DNA from: Bradyrhizobium sp. WSM471
Lineage (GTDB): Bacteria; Pseudomonadota; Alphaproteobacteria; Rhizobiales; Xanthobacteraceae
Length of the DNA: 64,000 nucleotides
Assembly: GCF_000244915.1 (NCBI RefSeq)
Contig: NZ_CM001442.1
Location: 7,142,012-7,206,011 of the forward strand
Reading direction: 5' to 3'
Part shown: positions 55,386 to 63,046 of the stretch, piece after piece
Numbering within the stretch: the first letter of the stretch is position 1
Layout of the letters: each line of letters begins with the position of its first letter
Position numbers and translations under genes: made by a program
Notes under the pieces: generated by a model
The model's database searches: none
Seen by the model: the letters and a program-made list of their open reading frames with translations, nothing else
Told to the model about the DNA's origin: nothing

Positions 55386-56405
55386 TTAAAGCTCCAGCAG
55401 ACCGCCGTCGCCATTTTCGTCGGCGAACGCCAGCAGAGTCCCCTTGGCGTTCCAGGCGAGCGCGGCCACCGGCGGGGTGCCATTGCGGCGGACCAGGATC
55501 TCGGCACCGTCCTCCAACCGCACCATCAGCACGGTGCCGTCGCTGTAGCCGGCCGCGAAGATGTCGTTCCTTGGATGGCAGGCGACGACCGACACGCGCG
55601 CCTGCAGCGGCGCGAGCATCGCGGGCTCCTTGCCCATCGGGCCGTCCTTGCTTGCGAAAGGCCACAGGATGACGGTGTCGGCGCCCGAGGTCGCCAGCGC
55701 CTTGCCGCCCGCGCTCCATGACATCGAGCGGACGCGGCCGGGATAGCCGGTCATGCGCATGTGCCTGTTGTCGGCAAGCCGCCAGCCGTGCAGAGCCGAT
55801 TCATGCATCGTGGTGACCAGGAATTTGTTATCCGGGCTGAAAGTGACGCCGAGATGCGAGCCGGCCCAGGGCAGGAATTCGGCCGATCCCGCCATGTTGG
55901 GAAACCACAGCGTCGCGCCGTTGTAATGGGCAATCGCGAGACGCTGGCCCTTCGGCGCAAACGCGAGGCCGCCCACGGTCGAGGGCACCTCGAGCGACTT
56001 CTCCTCGCCCTTGCCGCTCTTGAAGAAGGCGGTCTTGCCGGCCGACCAGGCGTAGGCACCATCCGGATGCAGCGCCACTGCATCGATCCAACGCCGCTTC
56101 GGGTCAGTCGCAAGCAGCGTCACTTCGCCCTTGGTGTCGAGCGACACGACTTTTCCATCGTCGCCGCCCATCACGAGGCGCTTGCCATCGGAGGCGGCCG
56201 AGAGAATGCCGCCGCTGTGCACGGCGACCTTGCTGATCTCGCCCTGGCCATCCACGAACGCGACATTCTCCTCGCCGCCGACGAAGGCGGCGCGGTTGCC
56301 AAGGAAATGCACGGAGGTCACGACCATCCCGAGCGCGAGCGGCTTGACGCGCTCGGTGACGGAGACGATCGAGGCGGAATCGGCGGGTGGCGTAAACTCT
56401 TTCAT
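55386..56405 (-). CDS. WD40-repeat protein, last gene of the zinc operon
   Basis: Protein of 339 residues with at least six beta-propeller blades (for example S-A-A-S-D-G-K-R-L-V-M-G-G-D-D-G-K-V-V and L-A-T-S-G-A-D-T-V-I-L-W). No signal peptide is seen, so it is probably a cytoplasmic scaffold. The ATG at 56405 shares one base with the GTPase stop (TGATG), indicating coupling; GTG 56408 is also possible. Its place at the end of a zinc-regulated operon implies a role in metal allocation, but the partner is unknown. Confidence 0.85.
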   Translation of the reverse strand: MKEFTPPADSASIVSVTERVKPLALGMVVTSVHFLGNRAAFVGGEENVAFVDGQGEISKVAVHSGGILSAASDGKRLVMGGDDGKVVSLDTKGEVTLLATDPKRRWIDAVALHPDGAYAWSAGKTAFFKSGKGEEKSLEVPSTVGGLAFAPKGQRLAIAHYNGATLWFPNMAGSAEFLPWAGSHLGVTFSPDNKFLVTTMHESALHGWRLADNRHMRMTGYPGRVRSMSWSAGGKALATSGADTVILWPFASKDGPMGKEPAMLAPLQARVSVVACHPRNDIFAAGYSDGTVLMVRLEDGAEILVRRNGTPPVAALAWNAKGTLLAFADENGDGGLLEL

Positions 56406-57454
56406 CACGAGACGATGCAGCTCTCAAAACCCTGGCGAATGAGGTCTTGCGGCAATTCGCGGCCGATGAAGACGAGGCGGCTCTCGCGCGGCTCGCCGTC
56501 CTTCCACTTCCGCTGGTGGTTGCCCTCAAGCATCATGTGGACGCCCTGGAAGACGTAGCGGTCGTCGTCGTCGTGGAAGGCGAGGATGCCCTTGGAGCGC
56601 AGGATCTTGCCGCCCTCCACCTGCACCAGATTCTGGAGCCATGGCATGAACACGTTCGGATCGAGCGGCTTGTCGGTCTTGAGCGACAGCGACTGCATGT
56701 CCTCGTCGTGATAGTGCTTCAGGCCGTGGCCGTGATCATGATCGTGATGATGATCGTGACCGTGGTGATGATGATCATGGTCGTGGTCATGATCCTCGGC
56801 ATTCAGGAAGTCCGGCTCGATGTCGAGGATGCGGTCGAGGTCGAAGGCGCCGCGGTCGAGCACGTCGGCCAAAGCCACCGAGCAGCGCTCGGTGCGGTGC
56901 AGCTTCGCATAGGGGTTGATGGCGCGGATGCGGGCCTCGACCTCGGCCAGCTCACCCTTGGTGACGAGATCGGTCTTGTTCAGCACGATGACGTCGGCAA
57001 AGGCGATCTGGTTCTTGGCCTCGGGCGCGTCCTTGAGACGGTCGGACAGCCATTTGGCGTCCGCAACCGTGACCACCGCGTCGAGGCGCGCGTTCTTCTG
57101 CACGTCCTCGTCGACGAAGAAGGTCTGGGCCACCGGTGCCGGATCGGCAAGACCGGTGGTCTCGACGATGATGGCGTCGAACTTGCCCTTGCGCTTCATC
57201 AGGCCTTCCATGATGCGCACGAGATCGCCGCGCACGGTGCAGCAGATGCAGCCGTTGTTCATCTCGAACACTTCCTCATCGGCGCCGATGATGAGGTCGT
57301 TGTCGATGCCGATCTCGCCGAATTCATTGACGATGACGGCGTACTTCTTGCCATGGTTTTCCGACAGGATGCGGTTCAGCAGCGTGGTCTTGCCGGCACC
57401 GAGATAGCCGGTCAGGACGGTCACGGGAATTTTTGGGGCGGTCGCTTCAGACAT
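56405..57454 (-). CDS. COG0523/CobW-family metallochaperone GTPase
   Basis: GTPase of 349 residues that is thought to deliver zinc to client proteins. Walker A G-Y-L-G-A-G-K-T-T, the metal motif C-I-C-C in N-N-G-C-I-C-C-T-V-R-G-D-L, and N-K-T-D are intact. A His/Asp-rich insert (about 212-240) probably binds metal. The CobW C-terminal domain ends the protein. The context downstream of znuA and a Zur-type site indicates a zinc role of the ZigA/YeiR type rather than cobalamin. Confidence 0.92.
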   Translation of the reverse strand: MSEATAPKIPVTVLTGYLGAGKTTLLNRILSENHGKKYAVIVNEFGEIGIDNDLIIGADEEVFEMNNGCICCTVRGDLVRIMEGLMKRKGKFDAIIVETTGLADPAPVAQTFFVDEDVQKNARLDAVVTVADAKWLSDRLKDAPEAKNQIAFADVIVLNKTDLVTKGELAEVEARIRAINPYAKLHRTERCSVALADVLDRGAFDLDRILDIEPDFLNAEDHDHDHDHHHHGHDHHHDHDHGHGLKHYHDEDMQSLSLKTDKPLDPNVFMPWLQNLVQVEGGKILRSKGILAFHDDDDRYVFQGVHMMLEGNHQRKWKDGEPRESRLVFIGRELPQDLIRQGFESCIVS

Positions 57455-57513
57455 AACAACTCCGGACTTCGGGCTTTTCGCGCGACGCGAGGCGGGGCGG
57501 GGTGGCCCCTGCC

Positions 57514-58386
57514 CTAGTGGTCAAGCGCGCTGGTCAGGGCCTTTATATTGTGCCTGACCATATCAATGTAAGTGGGTGCAGGCCCCTTTTCGCCGGTCAA
57601 ACCGTCCGAAATCAGGGTCCCGCCGACTTTTGAGCCGGTCTCCGCCGCGATCCGCCGGATCAGCCGGTCGTCGCTGATATTTTCCAGGAACACGGCTGGT
57701 ATTTTTTGAGCCTTGATCTGGCCGATGATGGTGGCGATGTCCCGCGCGCTGGGCTCGGTTTCCGTGGAGACGCCGAGCGGCGCGATGAACTGGACGCCGT
57801 ATTCGGCGGCGAAATAGCCGAAGGCGTCATGGGTCGAGATCACCTTACGCCGCTCCTGCGGGATTTTGGCCACGGCTTCGCGGACCTCGCGGTCGAGCGT
57901 TTCGAGCTTTTCCAGATAGGCCTTGGCCTGGGCGCGGAAGAACTCCGCATCATCAGGGTCGGCCGCGGCCAGCGCATTGGCGATGTCGGTGACGTAGACC
58001 TTCGCGTTGGGGACGGACTGCCAGCCATGCGGGTCGGCGGCAGAGCCGAGCTTGAGCGGCGCGATGCCGGCGCTCGCGGTGATCACCTGCGCCTTGCTGC
58101 CCGAGGACTGCACGAGCCGCGGCAGCCAACCCTCAAGGCCAAGTCCGTTGACGATGACCAGCCTTGCGTCCGCGATCCGCTTCGCATCGCTTGGTGCGGG
58201 CGCGTAGACATGGACGTCGCTGTCGGCTCCGACCAGCGTCGTCAGATTGATCCGGTCGCCGCCGACATTGCGGACGAAATCGGCGAGAATCGAGAAGCTC
58301 GCGACGACCTTGAGCTGCTCTGCGCCATGCAGCGGCGAGGCAATCAGCAAAAGCACACAAAGCAGGATGCGCCGCATCGCTGTCAC
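57514..58386 (-). CDS. znuA: zinc ABC transporter substrate-binding protein
   Basis: Cluster A-I metal receptor of 290 residues with a signal peptide (ending L-H-G-A-E). Expected metal ligands are His in D-V-H-V-Y, His in D-P-H-G-W, His in S-T-H-D-A-F-G-Y-F and the acidic residue in L-I-S-D-G. It lacks the long His/Asp-rich loop typical of many ZnuA. The GTG start overlaps the permease stop in a GTGA. Zinc rather than manganese is inferred from the upstream Zur-type palindrome and the downstream COG0523 gene. Confidence 0.88.
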   Translation of the reverse strand: MTAMRRILLCVLLLIASPLHGAEQLKVVASFSILADFVRNVGGDRINLTTLVGADSDVHVYAPAPSDAKRIADARLVIVNGLGLEGWLPRLVQSSGSKAQVITASAGIAPLKLGSAADPHGWQSVPNAKVYVTDIANALAAADPDDAEFFRAQAKAYLEKLETLDREVREAVAKIPQERRKVISTHDAFGYFAAEYGVQFIAPLGVSTETEPSARDIATIIGQIKAQKIPAVFLENISDDRLIRRIAAETGSKVGGTLISDGLTGEKGPAPTYIDMVRHNIKALTSALDH

Positions 58387-59252
58387 GCTTCCAGATGCCG
58401 GCCGGGAAATAGTTGCCTGACGACACCGCCGACCCGACCGAACAGGACGGAGACGGTGTAGAGCGCGCTCGCCACCAGAATGATCGCAGGGCCCGACGGC
58501 ACACGGGTCTGGAACGACAGCACGAGACCTGCATAGCCGGAGACGGCGGCAGCGACGACCGCGATGCAGATCATGACGGTGAGATCGCGCGACCAGAACC
58601 GCGCGATGCCGGCCGGGAGGATCATCAGACCGACCGCGAGCAGCGTGCCGAGCGCCTGAAAGCCGTTGACGAGGTTGATCACGACCAGCGCGAGGAAAGC
58701 CAGATGCGCAGGCCCGCCAGCCCGACTCACGGTGCGCAAGAACAAGGGATCGACGCTCTCGATCACCAGCGGCCGGTAGATCACGGCGAGCACCAGCAGC
58801 GTCACCGTGGCGTTGAAGGCGACGACCAGCAGCGTCTGGTCGTCCATCGCGAGAATATTGCCGAACAGCACGTGCAGCAGGTCGATGTTGGTGCCCTTGA
58901 TCGAGACGATAGTCACGCCCAGCGCCAGCGAGGCCAGATAGAAGGTCGCGAGCGAGGCATCCTCCTTCAGCCCGGTCGAGCGCGCGACGAGACCTGCGAG
59001 GATCGCGACGGTAAAACCTGCGATCAGGCCACCGGCCGTCATCGCGAACAGATTGAGACCCGAGAGCAGGAAACCGACAGCGGCGCCGGGAAGAATTGCA
59101 TGCGCCATGGCGTCGCCGACCAGGCTCATCCGCCGCAGCATCAGGAACACGCCGATCGGTGCCCCCGCGAGCGACAGCGCGATGACGGCCGCGAGCGCAC
59201 GTCGCATGAACTCGAATTCGGTGAACGGGCCGATCAGCGCGTCATAGAGCAT
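58383..59252 (-). CDS. znuB: zinc ABC transporter permease
   Basis: Integral membrane protein of 289 residues with about eight helices, ABC-3 family (M-S-L-V-G-D-A-M-A-H-A-I-L-P-G near the N-terminus; L-L-A-V-G-L-M-I-L-P-A later). It pairs with the ATPase upstream and the receptor downstream. Six bases separate it from the ATPase stop. Confidence 0.92.
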   Translation of the reverse strand: MLYDALIGPFTEFEFMRRALAAVIALSLAGAPIGVFLMLRRMSLVGDAMAHAILPGAAVGFLLSGLNLFAMTAGGLIAGFTVAILAGLVARSTGLKEDASLATFYLASLALGVTIVSIKGTNIDLLHVLFGNILAMDDQTLLVVAFNATVTLLVLAVIYRPLVIESVDPLFLRTVSRAGGPAHLAFLALVVINLVNGFQALGTLLAVGLMILPAGIARFWSRDLTVMICIAVVAAAVSGYAGLVLSFQTRVPSGPAIILVASALYTVSVLFGRVGGVVRQLFPGRHLEA

Positions 59253-59258
59253 CGGATA

Positions 59259-60014
59259 TCAAGCCGCACGTGAGCGGGCATCATCGGCCGAGCAGGCGGC
59301 GGCGCTGTCGTCGAAGGCTTCGCACATCCTCATTGCGACCATCAGATTTTCCGGCGTCAGCACTTCCGCCGTCGGCCCCCACGCCACGGGCCCGCGCGCC
59401 AGCACCAGCGTCTCGCTGAAATGGGTGCGCACCATCTCCATGTCGTGCAGTGCGGCGAGCACGGTGCGGCCCTCGCCATGCCAGTGCTTCACCAGCGCCA
59501 GCAGATCGGCCGTGGTCTTGCTGTCGATGGCGTTGAAGGGCTCGTCGAGTACGATCAGCCGGGCGTCCTGGAGCAGCACGCGCGCGAACAGCACGCGCTG
59601 CATCTGGCCGCCCGAGAGTGTGCCGATCGGGCGGTTTTCGAAACCGTTGAGCCCAACGGAAGCGATCGCGCGGAGGATCTTTTCGCGCGCCGCCTTGCCG
59701 ATGCCGCCGAACAGGCCGGTCCCACGCCACAGCCCGGTGGCAACGAAGTCCAGCACCGAGATAGGGAAGCTGCGGTCGATCTCCGCACTCTGCGGCAGAT
59801 AGGCGATATCGCGGCTGTCGAGCCCGCCGATATGGATGCTGCCGTCGAGCGGCTTGAGGATGCCGACGATGCCCCGCAGCAGCGTCGACTTGCCGGCGCC
59901 GTTCGGGCCGATCACGGCCAGCAGCGCGCCCGGCGCGACCTCCCCGTTGAGGTGGTGCACGGCCGGATGGCGGTCATAGCCGAGCGTAACGTTGTGGAAA
60001 TGCAGCGCCGCCAT
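59259..60014 (-). CDS. znuC: zinc ABC transporter ATPase
   Basis: ABC ATPase of 251 residues: Walker A G-P-N-G-A-G-K-S-T, signature L-S-G-G-Q-M-Q-R, Walker B R-L-I-V-L-D-E-P, and switch His in L-H-D-M-E. It powers the adjacent permease. ATG 60014 lies two bases after the stop of the His-rich peptide, so the two are coupled; the frame upstream to 60113 overlaps that gene and is not used. Confidence 0.92.
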   Translation of the reverse strand: MAALHFHNVTLGYDRHPAVHHLNGEVAPGALLAVIGPNGAGKSTLLRGIVGILKPLDGSIHIGGLDSRDIAYLPQSAEIDRSFPISVLDFVATGLWRGTGLFGGIGKAAREKILRAIASVGLNGFENRPIGTLSGGQMQRVLFARVLLQDARLIVLDEPFNAIDSKTTADLLALVKHWHGEGRTVLAALHDMEMVRTHFSETLVLARGPVAWGPTAEVLTPENLMVAMRMCEAFDDSAAACSADDARSRAA

Positions 60015-60016
60015 GG

Positions 60017-60265
60017 TCACCTCATCGCCAGGAAGACCACGCCCCAGAGCACGGCGCAGACCGCGAGCGCGGCCGCGAGGCGGGCGGCCATCGTCATGCG
60101 CAGGATCGACCAATGCGCCGCCTGAGCCGGATGCGGAGAGGCCGCATCGTGGACATGGGCGTGGGTGTTATGCGCGTGGGTGTGATCGTGTCCATGCGAA
60201 TGCCCGTGGTCATTGGAATGGCCATGATGGTCGTGATGATGGGCTGGGGACGCGGCGGGAACCAT
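60017..60265 (-). CDS. 82-residue His-rich membrane peptide, first gene of the zinc operon
   Basis: The first 52 residues contain 18 His in an H-D-H/H-G-H pattern with Asp. Residues about 57-80 form one membrane helix. Such a head would bind zinc. It opens the operon, ends two bases before znuC and starts only six bases from the Zur-type palindrome. No Shine-Dalgarno sequence is visible, so translation may be leaderless. The His-rich head may replace the loop missing from ZnuA, an inference from context. No known family is recognised. Confidence 0.75.
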   Translation of the reverse strand: MVPAASPAHHHDHHGHSNDHGHSHGHDHTHAHNTHAHVHDAASPHPAQAAHWSILRMTMAARLAAALAVCAVLWGVVFLAMR

Positions 60266-60270
60266 GTCGG

Positions 60271-60289
60271 AACGTTATATTATAACGTT
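60271..60289. promoter_or_regulatory. Zur-type operator
   Basis: AACGTTATATTATAACGTT is a perfect 9-1-9 palindrome with the GTTATANTATAAC core known for Zur repressor sites. On the minus strand it contains TATAAT, so a bound repressor would cover the -10 region of the zinc operon promoter. Confidence 0.85.
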
Positions 60290-60308
60290 ACCCCTGTCCA
60301 CGCCGGGC

Positions 60309-60809
60309 TCAGGGCTTGCCGATCACCATGGCGATGGCGGCGGCGACGAACGGGAACGGCACCGAGACTGCGCAGCGGAACCAGACGAAACGGGCCGGCA
60401 TGAACGGAATTTCCCACAAAATTACCCGTTGGAAGGCAAACAGCGCCCAGGCGACGACATAGGCAACCACCTGCGGCACCCCACCGCCTGATTTCAGCGC
60501 CACCGTACCGATGGAGAAGCCGATCACCGGGCCGCCGGGCGTCGCGGCCCCGGCGATCACGGCCGTCGCGACCCCGAGCCAGCCGCTGTCCGGGCCGAGC
60601 CAGCCGCTGATCACCTCCTGCGGGATGATGGCGGCGATGTAGCCGGAGCCGATCACCCCCAGCGCGATCCGCGGCACGATGTTGATGAAGTCCATCGAGC
60701 CTTCGCGCAGCGAGGCCTTGAACACCGGTGGGCCGCGGCGAAAGGCGATCAGGCCGACGCCGAACACCGAGCCCCACAACAGGATGTCGATCAGAAGCGC
60801 GGCGCTCAA
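60309..60809 (-). CDS. permease half-protein (DUF318/ArsP-like), second half
   Basis: Membrane protein of 166 residues with about four helices, including G-A-A-T-P-G-G-P-V-I-G-F-S and I-L-W-E-I-P-F-M. It resembles one half of the two-lobed PF03773 permeases (YraQ/ArsP type). Its start overlaps the stop of the next gene upstream by four bases; together they make a split permease. The substrate is unknown, and it precedes the zinc operon on the same strand. Confidence 0.82.
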   Translation of the reverse strand: MSAALLIDILLWGSVFGVGLIAFRRGPPVFKASLREGSMDFINIVPRIALGVIGSGYIAAIIPQEVISGWLGPDSGWLGVATAVIAGAATPGGPVIGFSIGTVALKSGGGVPQVVAYVVAWALFAFQRVILWEIPFMPARFVWFRCAVSVPFPFVAAAIAMVIGKP

Positions 60810-61417
60810 TTCTCATCGTCCTTCAGGGCCCACTTCGGATAAAGCCGGACATAGACGAAGCGGCCGAGCGCGCCTGCGAGCACCGGCAACGGCAGCGAGA
60901 TGACAATGCGCCACAATGTGAAGTCGGTCCCCATGATCGGGATTTCCCAGGCCACTGCCCGGCCATAGCCGATCAGGGTCCAGCTCACGACCATGGCGAT
61001 GGTGGCACCGAAATCGGCGCCGACCGCGAGCAGCGCACTCGCCACGGGATAGGCGGTGAAGGGACCGCCGGGCAGGATCGCGCCGAAGGCGGTACCGATC
61101 AGAAGGCCTTTCAGGCCCGATTTCGGCCCGAGCGCGCGCGAGACTTTCTCGTGCGGCAGGATCTCGGAGATGAACGCACCGAGCAGGCAGCCGGCCAGCA
61201 CGCGCGGCAGGATGCCGCTGAACAGCGAGAGATCGTGGGTCAGGATGTCGAGAACACCGTCGGTGCCGTCACGCCGCCAGACCAGACCCGCGCTCACCGC
61301 CACCAGCGCTGCGATGATGATGGTCGACCAGCCGATCGGCTTGCGCACGCGACCCGGCCGTGGCTCGGAGTCCGCGTCCTCGGCGGGCGCCGGGTCTTTC
61401 GGGGAGGGTTCTGACAA
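60806..61417 (-). CDS. permease half-protein (DUF318/ArsP-like), first half
   Basis: Protein of 203 residues. After a charged N-terminus come about five helices with G-C-L-L-G-A-F-I-S-E-I-L-P, G-A-I-L-P-G-G-P-F-T-A-Y and A-W-E-I-P-I-M-G. It mirrors the motifs of the downstream half (L-P-G-G-P versus T-P-G-G-P; W-E-I-P in both). TTG 61417 is the only start giving the full N-terminus, but no clear ribosome-binding site precedes it, so the start is uncertain. Confidence 0.8.
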   Translation of the reverse strand: MSEPSPKDPAPAEDADSEPRPGRVRKPIGWSTIIIAALVAVSAGLVWRRDGTDGVLDILTHDLSLFSGILPRVLAGCLLGAFISEILPHEKVSRALGPKSGLKGLLIGTAFGAILPGGPFTAYPVASALLAVGADFGATIAMVVSWTLIGYGRAVAWEIPIMGTDFTLWRIVISLPLPVLAGALGRFVYVRLYPKWALKDDEN

Positions 61418-61549
61418 CGGGCGCGTTCGGCTCGAGGGTGATGCCCGTCCTGATTAAGGGCGCCGCAGATGCGATGCAAACAGTACGATGACGGGAGCGA
61501 TGCACACGTCGCGCAGGGCCATGCGGGCGAAGTGCGAATTCCGCACAGC

Positions 61550-61579
61550 AAAAAGGCGGCCGCACGAGCGACCGCCTTT
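61550..61579 (-). terminator. rho-independent terminator of sodB
   Basis: On the minus strand AAAGGCGGTCGC and GCGGCCGCCTTTTT pair around a short loop and end in a U tract, 22 bp after the sodB stop. Confidence 0.85.
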
Positions 61580-61601
61580 CGCTATTCCGATGAGGCTTAA
61601 C

Positions 61602-62198
61602 TCAGGCCTTGTCGAACAGGGACTCGACGTATTCCCAGTTCACGAGGTTCTCGACAAACGCCTTCAGATAGTCGGGACGGCGGTTGCGATAGTCGATGTA
61701 GTAGGAGTGCTCCCAGACGTCGCAGCCGAGGATCGGGGTGGCGCCGTGCACCAGCGGATTCTCGCCGTTCGGGGTCTTGGCAATCTCGAGCTTGCCGTTC
61801 TTGACCTGGAGCCAGCACCAACCGGAGCCGAACTGGCCGACGCCGGCCGCCTGGAAGTCCGTCTTGAACTTCTCGAACCCGCCGAGGTCCTCGTTGATCT
61901 TCTTCTCGATCTTGCCCGGCAGCTTGGTGCCGCCGCCATTGGGCTTCATCCAGCTCCAGAAATGGATGTGGTTGTAGTGCTGGCCGGCATTGTTGAACAC
62001 CGCAGGGTTCTTGCCGAACGAGCCCTTGACGATCTCCTCAAGGGACTTGCCTTCCCATTCGGTGCCCTTGAGCGCGTTGTTGCCGTTGGTGACATAGGCC
62101 TGATGATGCTTGTCGTGGTGGAATTCGAGCGTTTCCTTCGACATGAATTGCCCGAGGGCGTCATAGGCGTAGGGGAGTGGGGGCAGCGTAAAGGTCAT
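61602..62198 (-). CDS. sodB: superoxide dismutase, Fe/Mn family
   Basis: Enzyme of 198 residues that dismutates superoxide. Metal ligands lie in F-H-H-D-K-H-H, H-Y-N-H-I-H-F-W and D-V-W-E-H-S-Y-Y. The Gln in N-N-A-G-Q-H-Y-N-H is at the position typical of iron-type enzymes. Monocistronic, with its own terminator. Confidence 0.94.
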   Translation of the reverse strand: MTFTLPPLPYAYDALGQFMSKETLEFHHDKHHQAYVTNGNNALKGTEWEGKSLEEIVKGSFGKNPAVFNNAGQHYNHIHFWSWMKPNGGGTKLPGKIEKKINEDLGGFEKFKTDFQAAGVGQFGSGWCWLQVKNGKLEIAKTPNGENPLVHGATPILGCDVWEHSYYIDYRNRRPDYLKAFVENLVNWEYVESLFDKA

Positions 62199-62436
62199 GG
62201 GTGTTGTCCGCGACTGATGGGGGAACGAGACTTAACGGTCACCCCTTATAGAAGGTTCCGTGGCCGTTAAATACCGCGAATTTTCCAAAAGGCATGGTAC
62301 GGCGGCTTGGCCGGATTGCATAAAATCGCCGCAAGGATGTCGGGCGTTTCAACCGGGCCGTAAAATATCATTGCCTTTGAGATGCTTATGGCAGAACGAA
62401 ACGCACCGGCGGCGCGGAGATGCGAAAGAGAGAGCG

Positions 62437-62964
62437 ATGAGCATCGAGATCGACATTTTGAACGGCGACGCCTCTTGGCGAATGGCGCAGCCGCTGCATC
62501 AGGCGGTCTTCGGACCTGATATCGTCGCGAAGCAGCCTTGGGCTCACGTCAAATGGGCCAATGCCGACCTGCGCGTGCTGATCGAGACGCCCGAGGATGG
62601 TCTCGTCTGCCATGTCGGCATCTATTTCCGTACCGTCACCTGGAACGGGCAGAAGGTTCACATCGGCGGCATCGGCGGCGTCTGCACGCGGGAGGACCGG
62701 CGCGGCCGCGGCTATGCGACCATGGCGATCGACGCCGCAGTGCATACCATGCGCGCCAACGAGGCGGTCCGCTTCGCGCTGCTGTTCTGTGAGCCGCACA
62801 ATGTCGCGTTCTACGAGGCCCGCAGCTGGCTCCCCTTCAAGGGCGAGGTCTATTGCGAGCAGCCGGAGGGGCGGATCCGCTTCACCCACATGGCGCCCTA
62901 TGTCTGCAACATCGTCAGCGCGCCGACGCTGGGCACCATCGACCTCTGCGGCCTGCCTTGGTGA
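62437..62964 (+). CDS. GNAT-family N-acetyltransferase
   Basis: Acyltransferase of 175 residues with the acetyl-CoA loop C-T-R-E-D-R-R-G-R-G-Y-A-T-M-A. The C-terminal half has L-L-F-C-E-P-H-N-V-A-F-Y-E. The substrate is unknown. ATG 62437 follows a purine-rich GAAAGAGAGAG stretch; the frame upstream to 62260 has no support. The MATE transporter gene begins 82 bp downstream on the same strand. Confidence 0.82.
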   Translation: MSIEIDILNGDASWRMAQPLHQAVFGPDIVAKQPWAHVKWANADLRVLIETPEDGLVCHVGIYFRTVTWNGQKVHIGGIGGVCTREDRRGRGYATMAIDAAVHTMRANEAVRFALLFCEPHNVAFYEARSWLPFKGEVYCEQPEGRIRFTHMAPYVCNIVSAPTLGTIDLCGLPW

Positions 62965-63046
62965 GCCCTGCGTGAAGCGAGGCTGGCGCCGGCGCCGCAC
63001 GCCCTGTAATATGTCGATCATCATCCAATATTCCGCGCGGTGACAC

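Noticed and set aside
62437..62964. Similarity of the GNAT enzyme to NodA acyltransferase
   Set aside because: Only the general acetyltransferase fold pattern is shared. NodA landmarks and other nod genes are missing, so no symbiotic role is claimed.
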